From Campylobacterales bacterium (GTDB taxonomy: Bacteria > Campylobacterota > Campylobacteria > Campylobacterales > Sulfurimonadaceae), in NCBI GenBank assembly GCA_016938175.1, contig JAFGVE010000037.1, positions 1-64,000 on the forward strand: a DNA stretch of 64,000 nt, in the 5' to 3' direction. This document shows, in pieces, positions 10,197-19,593 of this stretch. The notes under the pieces were generated by a model. It made no database searches. It worked only from the letters and a program-made list of their open reading frames with translations, and was not told the DNA's origin. The first letter of the stretch is position 1; every line of letters begins with the position of its first letter. The translations under genes and the position numbers were made by a program.

Positions 10197-11011
10197 TCTA
10201 TTCTCCCTAATTCATATTTTACTCTACTATTTTCAATGCTTACAATTGCAATACTTTCACCGCTATCTAACCAATATGTTCCGTCCTCTTGAATCTCCAT
10301 ATCTTCTAAAGCAAGAACTCTTCCATAACGCAAGTTTTCGATGTCCCCATTATAGTAATTTTGTGCAACTGCTAATGAGTTTTTAATCTCTAGTGCCTGC
10401 TCATTTTCGTAAAAAAAAGCTCCCTCATTGAGTCTCTCCAAAGCACTAAGACTTCCAAATTCCACACCTAATCTATTTGCTATTATTCTACCTAAAGAAC
10501 GAATATAAGTCCCTTCACTTACTGTCGTTTCAAAAGTAATAAAGGGATGACAGTAGTGTAGTAATTTTATATCATATATAGTTGAGTTAATTTTATTGAG
10601 CGTGAAACTTTTACCAGCTCTTGCCAAATCATAAGCTCTCTCTCCATTAATACGCTTTGCAGAGAAAATAGGCGGTTCATACTCTAACTCACCTTGTAAT
10701 GAAGAGAGAATATCTTCTACATGTTCTTGCGAAAATGTTTTTATATCTGCAACATCTTCTATCATTTCAGTATCTAGGGAATCACTTTTTGCACCTAGCC
10801 ATAACGTAGCACGATAACGCTTTGGTGCCTTATCTAAAAAACGAAAAAGTTTTGTATGACTTCCAAAACCTATTAAAAGCACTCCTTTTGCAAAAGGGTC
10901 TAATGTTCCAGAAAATCCCGCTTTTTTAACTCCATACTTCCGTTTAAGTTTAGAGAGGAAAAGATTTGAACCAATTCCAGAAGGTTTATACGCAACAAAA
11001 AGACGATTCAC
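10190..11011 (-). CDS. truB: tRNA pseudouridine(55) synthase
   Basis: MNRLFVAYKPSGIGSNLFL...GFSGTLDPFAKGVLLIGFG, SEGTYIRSLGRIIA. Confidence 0.95.
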   Translation of the reverse strand: MNRLFVAYKPSGIGSNLFLSKLKRKYGVKKAGFSGTLDPFAKGVLLIGFGSHTKLFRFLDKAPKRYRATLWLGAKSDSLDTEMIEDVADIKTFSQEHVEDILSSLQGELEYEPPIFSAKRINGERAYDLARAGKSFTLNKINSTIYDIKLLHYCHPFITFETTVSEGTYIRSLGRIIANRLGVEFGSLSALERLNEGAFFYENEQALEIKNSLAVAQNYYNGDIENLRYGRVLALEDMEIQEDGTYWLDSGESIAIVSIENSRVKYELGRIEC

Positions 11012-13056
11012 AGTCTCTCCACAAATGAAGCAAGAATTTCACGTTTTGTCCCAGCAAAATTAATTTGTAGTTTAAACTCCCTTCCTGATTTGCTCACACC
11101 TGTAACACGCCCAGTTCCAAAAACCTTGTGACGTACCAAATCACCCTTTTTAAAAGCTGTATTTTTCTCTACAATCAAAGAGCCTTCACAAAGTCCAGCC
11201 TCATTAAAAAATCTACTCTTCTGTAAATCACTTCTACGCCCTTTATAGAAACGACTACCAGCATGAGAAAGGGTTAGTGTATCTTTAGCACGAGTCATAG
11301 AAACATATCCAAGCCTACGTTCTTCTTCAAGATCGCTACCATCACCGACAAGAGGTAAAAATCCCTCTTCCATACCTATAATAAACACATGCTCAAACTC
11401 AAGTCCTTTACTTGCATGAATACTCATCATATAAATAGATTCACCCTCAACTTGGTCCTGCTCACTCTGTAGGGTCAACTCATTTAAAAATTCATCCAGA
11501 GTTGCTTCAGGGGATTTTTTGACAAAGTCTCTAAAAAGACCGTAAAACTCATCCATATTCAAGATACGTTCATCCTCATCCTGAACCCCTTTATATATCT
11601 CTTTTAGAGAAAAACGCTCTTCTAAAATATCTATAAACTCATACGTTGACTCTTTTGCAAGCTTTGCAACATCTTCAATATTTGTTACAAACTCTTTGAG
11701 TGTAGCAGCATTCTTCTTCTTTACCAGTTCAACGAGTGTATCCATACTTACATTTTTAATGTATTCAAAAATAGACATTCCATCTGCATGTGCAGCCAAC
11801 TCTATCTTATCTACACTCGCTTTACCAAGTCCGCGTTTCGGCTTATTGACTATACGTTTAAATGAAAAATCATCATGATTGTTTGTAATAACACGGATAT
11901 ATGAAATAAGGTCTTTAATCTCTGCACGATCATAAAAACGTAACCCACCGACAAGCTTATAAGCAATACGTGCACGATTTAAACCCTCTTCTATAGAACG
12001 GGAGAGAACATTCACACGATATAAAATAGCTATCTCTTTTGCTCTGACACCTGAGTCTAAAAGCTTCTGTACCTTTATAGCTATCTTACGTGCTTCTTCA
12101 TTTTCATCATTTGAATTTAAGACGGTAACATCGTCACCGCCACCACAAGTAGAAATAAGTTTTTTACCTAAACGTGAGCGATTATGCTCAATAAGAGCAT
12201 TCGCAACATTTAAAATAGGAGACTTTGAACGGTAATTCTCTTCAAGCTTAAAAACCTTTGCCCCAATAAAATCTTCATCAAACTCCATAATATTTCTAAT
12301 ATGTGCTCCACGCCATCCATAAATACTCTGGTCATCATCCCCAACTACACAGATGTTTTTATGTGTCAAACAGAGTTTTTGAATAAGCTTGAGTTGTAAC
12401 TCATTTGTATCTTGATACTCATCTATCATAATGTACTGGTAACGCTGTGAAGTTGACTCTGCCAACTCTTTGTTCTCATTTAAGAGTTTATATGTCAATG
12501 CAAGTAAATCATCAAAATCAACAAGATTATTTTCTAAAAGATATGCCTCATATTCTCTATAAACTTCTGCTATCTGTTTATAGTTAAAAAGTTCTGCTTG
12601 TTTATAGGCATCATCAGGAGTCATTAAAGAGTTTTTATAACGAGAAATTTCACTTGCTATAAGCGGGGTAGGAATATCAGCGTTTATTTTTTTAATAATA
12701 CGTTTTTTATCATCGGTATCTATTACAACAAAGTTATTAGCACGTCCTAATAGATGAATGTTAAACTTTAAAAACAGAAGTCCAAACTTATGAAAAGTAC
12801 ATAACAGTGGTGGGTACGCAACATTCTCAATCATTGCTAAAGAGCGCTCTTTCATCTCTTTTGCAGCTTTGTTTGTAAATGTCAGAGTGAGAGTATTAGA
12901 AGCTGGAATACCTAAAACTTCTATTAGGTATGCTAAACGAGATACAATTGTAGTCGTTTTTCCACTCCCAGCACCCGCTAAAATGAGTACTGGTCCCTCG
13001 GTTTGCTTCACAGCAGCTGACTGAGAATCGTTAAGTCTGTTAAAAATTTTTTCCAT
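11008..13056 (-). CDS. UvrD/PcrA/Rep-family 3'-5' DNA helicase (start probably MEKIFNRLN)
   Basis: GAGSGKTTTIVSRLAYL, DEYQDTNELQ, VVGDDDQSIYGWRGA and SIHASKGLEFEHVFI. Confidence 0.95.
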   Translation of the reverse strand: MEKIFNRLNDSQSAAVKQTEGPVLILAGAGSGKTTTIVSRLAYLIEVLGIPASNTLTLTFTNKAAKEMKERSLAMIENVAYPPLLCTFHKFGLLFLKFNIHLLGRANNFVVIDTDDKKRIIKKINADIPTPLIASEISRYKNSLMTPDDAYKQAELFNYKQIAEVYREYEAYLLENNLVDFDDLLALTYKLLNENKELAESTSQRYQYIMIDEYQDTNELQLKLIQKLCLTHKNICVVGDDDQSIYGWRGAHIRNIMEFDEDFIGAKVFKLEENYRSKSPILNVANALIEHNRSRLGKKLISTCGGGDDVTVLNSNDENEEARKIAIKVQKLLDSGVRAKEIAILYRVNVLSRSIEEGLNRARIAYKLVGGLRFYDRAEIKDLISYIRVITNNHDDFSFKRIVNKPKRGLGKASVDKIELAAHADGMSIFEYIKNVSMDTLVELVKKKNAATLKEFVTNIEDVAKLAKESTYEFIDILEERFSLKEIYKGVQDEDERILNMDEFYGLFRDFVKKSPEATLDEFLNELTLQSEQDQVEGESIYMMSIHASKGLEFEHVFIIGMEEGFLPLVGDGSDLEEERRLGYVSMTRAKDTLTLSHAGSRFYKGRRSDLQKSRFFNEAGLCEGSLIVEKNTAFKKGDLVRHKVFGTGRVTGVSKSGREFKLQINFAGTKREILASFVERL

Positions 13057-13140
13057 AAGAACCACTGTATTGTAAAAGTTGTCTGTTAATTCTTTTTATT
13101 ATAACGAAAAAGCGGTAAATTATTACAAACCTATTGCTTT

Positions 13141-13163
13141 AATTATAATTATCAGTTATAATT
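13141..13163. promoter_or_regulatory. Inverted repeat AATTATAA-N7-TTATAATT upstream of the LysR-type regulator
   Basis: Exact 8-bp inverted repeat about 30 bp before the likely start at 13194. Confidence 0.35.
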
Positions 13164-13193
13164 TTGTTATCAATATTACTTATAGGAATTATT

Positions 13194-14096
13194 ATGTTAA
13201 GAGATTTTGCCAAACTACAAACTTTTTTAATGGTTATTAAAGAGAAAAGTTTTTCAAAAGCATCTGCAAAATTAGGTATTTCACAACCGGCAGTTACACA
13301 ACAAATAAAATTTATTGAAGACTATCTAGATACAAAAATAGTTGACAGAAAGAAAAATGGAATTCTGCTGACAAAAGAGGGAGAGGACCTTTTCCGTATA
13401 GCACAAAGACTAGACAAAGCAATAACAAATAGTGAAAAAGAGCTTTTAAAAATTATTAATAAAGAGTTTACCTTTGTTATGGGTGCTTCATTTGCAATTG
13501 GAAACTATGTACTTCCAAACTACCTAAGCGAAGTAAAAAAACGTATTGAAAACGAAGTTTTTATGAATGTAGACAACTCAGAGAGAATTATTGAACAATT
13601 AGAAGACAAAAAAATCGATGTAGCTCTTATAGAGTCACCTGTTTTCCGTGACAATATTATCTATAGAGAATGGGTTGAAGACGAACTTGTGGTTTTCTCA
13701 AATCAGCCAATTAAAAAGCAACTCACAGGTGAAGACCTTTTTGAATTTGACTGGATTTGTAGAAATGAAAACTCACATACAAGAAAACTTACTGCAGAAG
13801 TCTTTGAGGAGATGGGTGTACAGTGTAGTAACTTTAATGTTTTAGGCGTTTTAGAGAGTCCTACATCAATCAAAGAGACTATTTTGCACGCAGATAAAAG
13901 TTCTGCAAGACCATTAGTCTCTATTATGTCTCGTCACGTTATCAAGTCTGAACTTGAAGATGGCAGACTCTACGAAGCAAGACTAAAAAACTTTAACATA
14001 ACAAGACACTTTTACATTGCATACTCAAAAGATAAAAAGCATGATGCTTTCGTTGACAACGTTGTGAACTATCTACTCTCGCTTAGTAAGGTCTAA
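13194..14096 (+). CDS. LysR-family transcriptional regulator (likely ATG at 13194; track ORF starts at a TTG at 13164)
   Basis: MLRDFAKLQTFLMVIKEKSFSKASAKLGISQPAVTQQIKFIEDYLDTKIVDR winged HTH; AGGAA upstream of 13194. Confidence 0.92.
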   Translation: MLRDFAKLQTFLMVIKEKSFSKASAKLGISQPAVTQQIKFIEDYLDTKIVDRKKNGILLTKEGEDLFRIAQRLDKAITNSEKELLKIINKEFTFVMGASFAIGNYVLPNYLSEVKKRIENEVFMNVDNSERIIEQLEDKKIDVALIESPVFRDNIIYREWVEDELVVFSNQPIKKQLTGEDLFEFDWICRNENSHTRKLTAEVFEEMGVQCSNFNVLGVLESPTSIKETILHADKSSARPLVSIMSRHVIKSELEDGRLYEARLKNFNITRHFYIAYSKDKKHDAFVDNVVNYLLSLSKV

Positions 14097-14116
14097 GTTC
14101 TATTTTAAGAACTTAG
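14093..14116. terminator. Putative bidirectional terminator hairpin overlapping both convergent stop codons
   Basis: CTAAGTTCT-ATTTTA-AGAACTTAG; LysR stop 14094-14096 and opposing stop 14100-14102 both lie inside it. Confidence 0.6.
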
Positions 14117-14561
14117 AGTTTTCCGGGTTACTTAAAAAAGAGGCCATAGAGTTTTCAACTCCCGCCTCATCCATCTCATTCTTTTTAACTATCTCTTCTA
14201 CTTCCTGATTTGGTGCCAAATTAATCAAAACAGGTGTTTCATCAACTATTATTTGCATAATACTGAGCAGTGATACACTGACAACACTACCAAAGTTATC
14301 GCTCCCAAAACCAGCTTCAAAAATTAACATCTCTTTTTCAATACGAGCCGTTTCAAAAGTATAACCTGCTAAAAAGAAAAGTGTAAGTGGACGGAACTCA
14401 CCATCTATACTTTCAGGTAGAGGAGGATTAAAACTAATCTCCTCTATTTTACAAAGAATTCCAAAATTTTGCTCCTCTTCAAAAAAGTGAACAATTAGAT
14501 TCTCTATACTCTTTTGCATCAATTTTGCAAAATTTTTATTTTGTATGACATTTTCTAGCAA
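14100..14561 (-). CDS. Hypothetical protein
   Basis: ORF packed between the class-IV aminotransferase gene and the LysR gene end. Confidence 0.7.
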   Translation of the reverse strand: MLENVIQNKNFAKLMQKSIENLIVHFFEEEQNFGILCKIEEISFNPPLPESIDGEFRPLTLFFLAGYTFETARIEKEMLIFEAGFGSDNFGSVVSVSLLSIMQIIVDETPVLINLAPNQEVEEIVKKNEMDEAGVENSMASFLSNPENSKFLK

Positions 14562-15142
14562 ATAATTTCCCCTATATTTTCTGATGCAATTATATCAAAA
14601 TCTATCATCGCATTTAAAAGAGCAACCTTAGAAAAGCTAGCTAAATCATCAACAAAAATATCTTGAGCAATAATTTTTTTTTCATTGAGATAACGTGCTC
14701 TAGTTGTTCCTTCCAGAAGTGGTCTCTTAGGTGTAATCCACTTATCTCCATCAAAAAATGCAATATTGGCTATAGAAGTATCTCGAATTAAACCACTTTT
14801 GACCATGAGAATGTCATCACATTCACCTCTCAGAGTAAAAAGAGTGTCTATCAATTTTCTGTCAGCATATTTTTTTTCATAAGTAATTTCATCATTATAG
14901 ATAATTTTGAGTCTTTCTACCCTACGTTTAACATAAGGAATATACTCAACAGAAATATTTTCATGATCATACACTACTCTACATCTATAAAGTCCAAAAG
15001 GTGGTGGGGAGAGAATATCTTTAAGAGAATGTGGTTTATTGGAAGATATATCAAGAGCTTTATTGAGACGCTCTTGATGATATTGAAGATGAAAAAGCTC
15101 CCCATTTAGAGCTTTAATCGTTTCTAAATAGGCCTTACTCAC
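14555..15142 (-). CDS. Class-IV aminotransferase (aminodeoxychorismate lyase-like); likely GTG start at 15142
   Basis: FHLQYHQERLNKAL...YRCRVVYD...ESIANIAFFDG-like region (RDTSIANIAFFDGDKWITPKRPLLEGTTRARYL). Confidence 0.82.
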   Translation of the reverse strand: MSKAYLETIKALNGELFHLQYHQERLNKALDISSNKPHSLKDILSPPPFGLYRCRVVYDHENISVEYIPYVKRRVERLKIIYNDEITYEKKYADRKLIDTLFTLRGECDDILMVKSGLIRDTSIANIAFFDGDKWITPKRPLLEGTTRARYLNEKKIIAQDIFVDDLASFSKVALLNAMIDFDIIASENIGEIIC

Positions 15143-16058
15143 CAAAGAGTTCTGTACTAAGATAACGTTCACCAGTATCACAAAGGATTGTCACAATAGT
15201 TTTACCTTGAAACTCTGGACGTGAAGCAACTTGCATAGCAGCGTATACATTCGCACCAGCAGAGATACCTACTAAGAGTCCCTCCTCTTTTGCTAGCATT
15301 TTTGCAGTTTTTATTGCATCCTCATTGCTTACTTGAAGTACTTCTCCATAAATCTCAGTATCAAGAATTGCCGGAACGAACCCTGCTCCAATTCCCTGTA
15401 TTTTATGAGGTCCGGGAGCGTTTCCAGAAAGTACAGCTGAAGCCTCTGGTTCAACTGCAAAAATCTTTATGCTACTCACTTCCTGACGGAGTACTTTTGA
15501 TGTACCTGTAATTGTTCCACCCGTACCAATAGCCGCTACAAAAGCATCAAGCTTTCCATCTGTATCATTTAAAATCTCACGTGCTGTTGTCAGTTCATGT
15601 ATCTCAGGATTAGAAGGGTTTTCAAACTGTTGGAGTATTATAGAGTTATGTGTAAGTGCTTGTAGTTCTTGGGCTTTTGCAATTGCACCTGCCATACCTT
15701 TTGCTGCAGGAGTAAGCACCAACTCTGCACCTAGAGCTTTAAGTAGATTACGTCTCTCTATAGACATAGACTCAGGCATAGTCAAGACTAGTTTTAAATT
15801 CTGTGCTGCACAATTTGCAGCAAGAGCAATACCTGTATTTCCACTTGTTGGCTCTATAATTGTTGTCTCAGGGGTAATTACACCAGACTCCAAGCCACGA
15901 CGAATCATATTAAAACCTATTCTGTCCTTTACAGAACTCGTAGGATTCATAAACTCACACTTACCGATAATAGTCGCACCTGTAGATGCAGAAGGCTTGT
16001 TTAGCTTTACTAAAGGGGTATTACCAACAAGCTCGGTGATATTATTTGCTATCTTCAT
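15135..16058 (-). CDS. cysK: Cysteine synthase (O-acetylserine sulfhydrylase)
   Basis: ELVGNTPLVKLNK, NPTSSVKDRIGFNMI, PTSGNTGIALA and GTGGTITGTSKVLR. Confidence 0.97.
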   Translation of the reverse strand: MKIANNITELVGNTPLVKLNKPSASTGATIIGKCEFMNPTSSVKDRIGFNMIRRGLESGVITPETTIIEPTSGNTGIALAANCAAQNLKLVLTMPESMSIERRNLLKALGAELVLTPAAKGMAGAIAKAQELQALTHNSIILQQFENPSNPEIHELTTAREILNDTDGKLDAFVAAIGTGGTITGTSKVLRQEVSSIKIFAVEPEASAVLSGNAPGPHKIQGIGAGFVPAILDTEIYGEVLQVSNEDAIKTAKMLAKEEGLLVGISAGANVYAAMQVASRPEFQGKTIVTILCDTGERYLSTELFGE

Positions 16059-16103
16059 ATATAATTCCTTTTAATACAAATATTCTACACAAATGAGGTT
16101 AAC

Positions 16104-16361
16104 ATGGCTACATATACAAGTGACGGAAAGAAGCTAATTGGTGTAGAATATGATGTGATTGCGCAAATTGGTGACACTGTAGATGGAATGCGTGTACTCT
16201 CAACTGACTTTAATGAGCATAAAGAACAAGCTGTATTTTTACTAGAGCCAAACACCCGTGTTACCTGTTACGTTTTTGATGAAATATTTATTTTAGGCAA
16301 AGCAGAAGGTTTTGACAACCTTGGTGATGCTATTCAAGCGTGGAAAGCTGGAGAAATTTAA
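16104..16361 (+). CDS. Conserved-looking hypothetical protein, 85 aa
   Basis: Complete ORF with AGGTTAAC-ATG context, convergent with murG. Confidence 0.7.
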   Translation: MATYTSDGKKLIGVEYDVIAQIGDTVDGMRVLSTDFNEHKEQAVFLLEPNTRVTCYVFDEIFILGKAEGFDNLGDAIQAWKAGEI

Positions 16362-17374
16362 ACTAAAGAAACTACTTGACGTATCATTTTTTGCGCTACA
16401 TCTGTTGTAGCATACTGCATAAGAGCCTCACTTTTCTTCTCCAAAGGCTCATCTAAAAGTTCTACAAGCTTCTCTTTAAGACCTTCACCTTCTCTTTGGC
16501 ACCATCCAAGTTTATTTTCTACAATAAATGCTGCATTATGGAATTGATGGTCTCCTGCTGCATGAGGGTATGGTATAAAAAGTGCAGGACAACCATTAAG
16601 ACTAAGTTCCCAAAGTGTAGAAGCACCGGCCCTACTTACGGCAAAGTCTGCTCTTTCAATGAGTGCAGGCAGTTCTGAAGTAAAACCATATAGCTCTACC
16701 CTAACACCCATCTTCTCATACTCACTCTTAACACGTTCAAAATCACTCTCACCAGTTTGATGAATAATCCCAATACCTTTTTTTTGTAACTCCAAAGCAC
16801 TCCTCAGTGCTAAGTCATTAATGGCTTTAGCACCGTGAGAGCCACCTAAAAATATGATGTTCTTAAGTGTGGTACGTAGACGTGCTTTTTGAACGTATAC
16901 CTCTTTTACTGGATACCCTTGAATAGGAGAGTTTTTATCATAGGCAGAGATAAAAGCTTTTGCAAAGGGTTTTAAAAGTGAGTTTAATCTGCCTTCTACG
17001 GCATTTTGTTCATGAATAAAAAGCGGTAAAAAACGACTAAGTGTTGCAAATGATGCAGGTGCTGCTGAAAATCCTCCAACACTATATGTAGCTTGAATTT
17101 GATGCTGTTTTAAAATTTTTCTTGCACTCAAAAATGCACGAAATATTTTCCATAAAGCTTTAAATTTTCCAAATCCTTTTTGATTCACTACACCTGAAGT
17201 TTCTAAAAAATATACATGTGAAAAAGAACTTCTTTCACCAAAGTAACGTCTGTCCTGTCCATGTGTAGAACCTATAAAAATAGCTTCATGACCTTCTAAA
17301 ACCGCTGCTTCTACAAGTGCTTCGGCTATCATTAGATGTCCGCCTGTTCCACCACCTGTTATACATAACTTCAC
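16358..17374 (-). CDS. murG: UDP-N-acetylglucosamine transferase MurG
   Basis: ITGGGTGGHLMIAEALVEAA, SVGGFSAAPASFA, SRAGASTLWEL and PYPHAAGDHQFHNA. Confidence 0.96.
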   Translation of the reverse strand: MKLCITGGGTGGHLMIAEALVEAAVLEGHEAIFIGSTHGQDRRYFGERSSFSHVYFLETSGVVNQKGFGKFKALWKIFRAFLSARKILKQHQIQATYSVGGFSAAPASFATLSRFLPLFIHEQNAVEGRLNSLLKPFAKAFISAYDKNSPIQGYPVKEVYVQKARLRTTLKNIIFLGGSHGAKAINDLALRSALELQKKGIGIIHQTGESDFERVKSEYEKMGVRVELYGFTSELPALIERADFAVSRAGASTLWELSLNGCPALFIPYPHAAGDHQFHNAAFIVENKLGWCQREGEGLKEKLVELLDEPLEKKSEALMQYATTDVAQKMIRQVVSLV

Positions 17375-17383
17375 AACTCGCTC

Positions 17384-18550
17384 CTACTTCATATCTGCTT
17401 TTTTAGATGCCATCAGAACCATTCCAACACCAAAAGCAGCACCAAGCATGGCAGAACCACCGTAAGAGAGAAAAGGAACAGATATTCCTTTAATAGGTGT
17501 TATTCCACTAATACCGTACGCATTAACTATAAAAGCAAAAGAGAGTAGCATACCGACTCCCAGACTAAAAAGATAGATAATATTATCTTCACTTCTATTT
17601 GCTATTTTAAATATTCTTTGTAACATCCACATAAATAAAAACACGATTAATAGTATGCCAACAAAACCAAATTCCTCAGCAATTCCCGCAAGTACAAAGT
17701 CTGTGTGTACTTCTGATAAAAACCCAAGTTTAAAAGTACCGTTAGCTATGCCCGTTCCAAAAATACCTCCATTATGAATTGCATTTAAAGAGTGCCCAAT
17801 TTGATAAGGTTCTACCTCTACAGGAACACGAAGTCTATCGGCTATAGCCGTAGGGAAAAGTTCAAGTACACTATTTTGCGCAAGTGCCCACCAAGATTTT
17901 ATACGCAATATCCTATGTTCTGCTGTTAAAATAAAAAGTGTAACTGCAACCGTTATAGCTCCTAAGATAGTGATAAAAAAGCGAAAACTACTTCCAGCTA
18001 AAAGCAGTAAAAAAAGCAGAGTCGCTCCCAAAACGATTACTTGTCCTATATCTTTTTGCAAGAAAGCGATAATAAACATAGCCGCGACAAAGACAACTGC
18101 ATAAGGAGTAAAACGTTTAAACTCGCTACTCAATCCCATACCATCATGATGCCCAAGTTTACGAGAAAAACTCCATGCTAAGAAATAAACAAAACCGACC
18201 TTAAAAAACTCAACAGGTGCTAAAGAGAAGCCTGCGACTTTTATCCATCTTTTAGCGCCTCCGACTTCTGAAACTAAACTCTCTGGAAAAAACGGCATTC
18301 CTACCATCAAAAAAAGTGATCCAAAAAAGAGTAAAAAGCCGATAGGTTTAAGCCATTTATCGGGATCAAGTCTAGAAAGTACAAAAATGATAGTTATACC
18401 TAAAAGAGCAAATACAGTCTGACGTATAGCAAAATGAAACTCATTAACCTCAAAAAGTAAAGTCGTGTAGGCAGAAAGTGTATACGAGAGCATAACACTA
18501 ATCGCGATAAGAACACTCACAAGTGTAAAAAGTAGTCTATCTGCTCCCAT
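17384..18550 (-). CDS. ftsW: FtsW/RodA/SpoVE-family protein, FtsW
   Basis: Multi-TM; AKRWIKVAGFSLAPVEFFKVGFV, QKDIGQVIVLG, HTDFVLAGIAEEFGFVG and SVPFLSYGGSAML; next to murG. Confidence 0.94.
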   Translation of the reverse strand: MGADRLLFTLVSVLIAISVMLSYTLSAYTTLLFEVNEFHFAIRQTVFALLGITIIFVLSRLDPDKWLKPIGFLLFFGSLFLMVGMPFFPESLVSEVGGAKRWIKVAGFSLAPVEFFKVGFVYFLAWSFSRKLGHHDGMGLSSEFKRFTPYAVVFVAAMFIIAFLQKDIGQVIVLGATLLFLLLLAGSSFRFFITILGAITVAVTLFILTAEHRILRIKSWWALAQNSVLELFPTAIADRLRVPVEVEPYQIGHSLNAIHNGGIFGTGIANGTFKLGFLSEVHTDFVLAGIAEEFGFVGILLIVFLFMWMLQRIFKIANRSEDNIIYLFSLGVGMLLSFAFIVNAYGISGITPIKGISVPFLSYGGSAMLGAAFGVGMVLMASKKADMK

Positions 18551-18556
18551 CTATAA

Positions 18557-19078
18557 TTACTTTAGCTGATTTATTTTGAGAACAAACTCAACTTCTGGTT
18601 TAGAGATATGTAACTCTTTGGAGATTGTCTCGAGTGGAACACCCTGTTTAAACAGAGAGATAATTTTCTCATCATCATTTCCATGAACAGAGAGTGGTAT
18701 AGATATTTGCTTGACGCCGCTCTCTAATTGTGAGACACGGGCATTTACCTCAATCTCAATAGAGTTAATATTTTCTTGCAGCTGTTTCACTCCAAGAGAA
18801 AGAGGTTGTACCATATCGTAAACGCTACGTTCTATCTCCTCATATATCATCTCATCATTCATTCTTTGCGAGTTTTGTGTAATGCTCTCTTGCGTTTTAC
18901 TAATCTTTTGCTTCATATAAAAAAGTTCTCTATTTAACTCTTCAACAACAGACGCCACAGAACGTATATTTTTTGAGTACTGAGCATCTTTTGTGTAAAC
19001 ATAATAGAGTAGATATAATATGACCAATGCCATAGCAACCACAAGATACTCTAAAGGAAAATTTTCTAAGTTTATCAT
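18557..19078 (-). CDS. Hypothetical membrane-anchored coiled-coil protein
   Basis: N-terminal TM segment, coiled coil, C-terminal HTH-like segment (GVPLETISKELHISKPEVEFVL). Confidence 0.7.
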   Translation of the reverse strand: MINLENFPLEYLVVAMALVILYLLYYVYTKDAQYSKNIRSVASVVEELNRELFYMKQKISKTQESITQNSQRMNDEMIYEEIERSVYDMVQPLSLGVKQLQENINSIEIEVNARVSQLESGVKQISIPLSVHGNDDEKIISLFKQGVPLETISKELHISKPEVEFVLKINQLK

Positions 19079-19593
19079 CTCTTCTCTTTTGCTTCACGTA
19101 TTAAAATGCGTTCTCTTGCGGTGAGGTACGAAGCCCACTCTTTCTCATCTCTATCATGAATTTTTAAAAATTTTGCAAGTTGTGGAGTCTCTGCCACAAA
19201 AAAAACTCCAACATCACGTTTAGGATGCACAGGCATCGCTATACGCCCATAGTACTCCTTACCTACTTCAAACAACTCATCTTTGAGATGAAAATACTCG
19301 AAGCCAATGGAGTCTATCTCTGCCTCATTAACTAAGGAAACACGTTTAGGAGTCTCATTTTTTAAAAACATCTCCAAAGCATCAATCTTTCTATGTAACT
19401 CTACAACAAGGTTAAGAATTACAGGATCACTCTCAGATGTCTCTCCTCTTGCTTTTGCAAGTTTAAGCCATTGGCTAATCGGGTCATCATCACTCTCACT
19501 GAGTTGCTGATACTCTCTCTCAAAAGCCTCACGTTCAAAATCAGCATCACTAAAACAGAGGCTAATTGGTGCAGGAACTAAACGTGGACTCAT
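19075..19593 (-). CDS. Hypothetical protein with PilZ-like appearance
   Basis: Complete ORF, overlaps its neighbours by 4 nt. The PilZ-like impression is weak. Confidence 0.6.
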   Translation of the reverse strand: MSPRLVPAPISLCFSDADFEREAFEREYQQLSESDDDPISQWLKLAKARGETSESDPVILNLVVELHRKIDALEMFLKNETPKRVSLVNEAEIDSIGFEYFHLKDELFEVGKEYYGRIAMPVHPKRDVGVFFVAETPQLAKFLKIHDRDEKEWASYLTARERILIREAKEKR

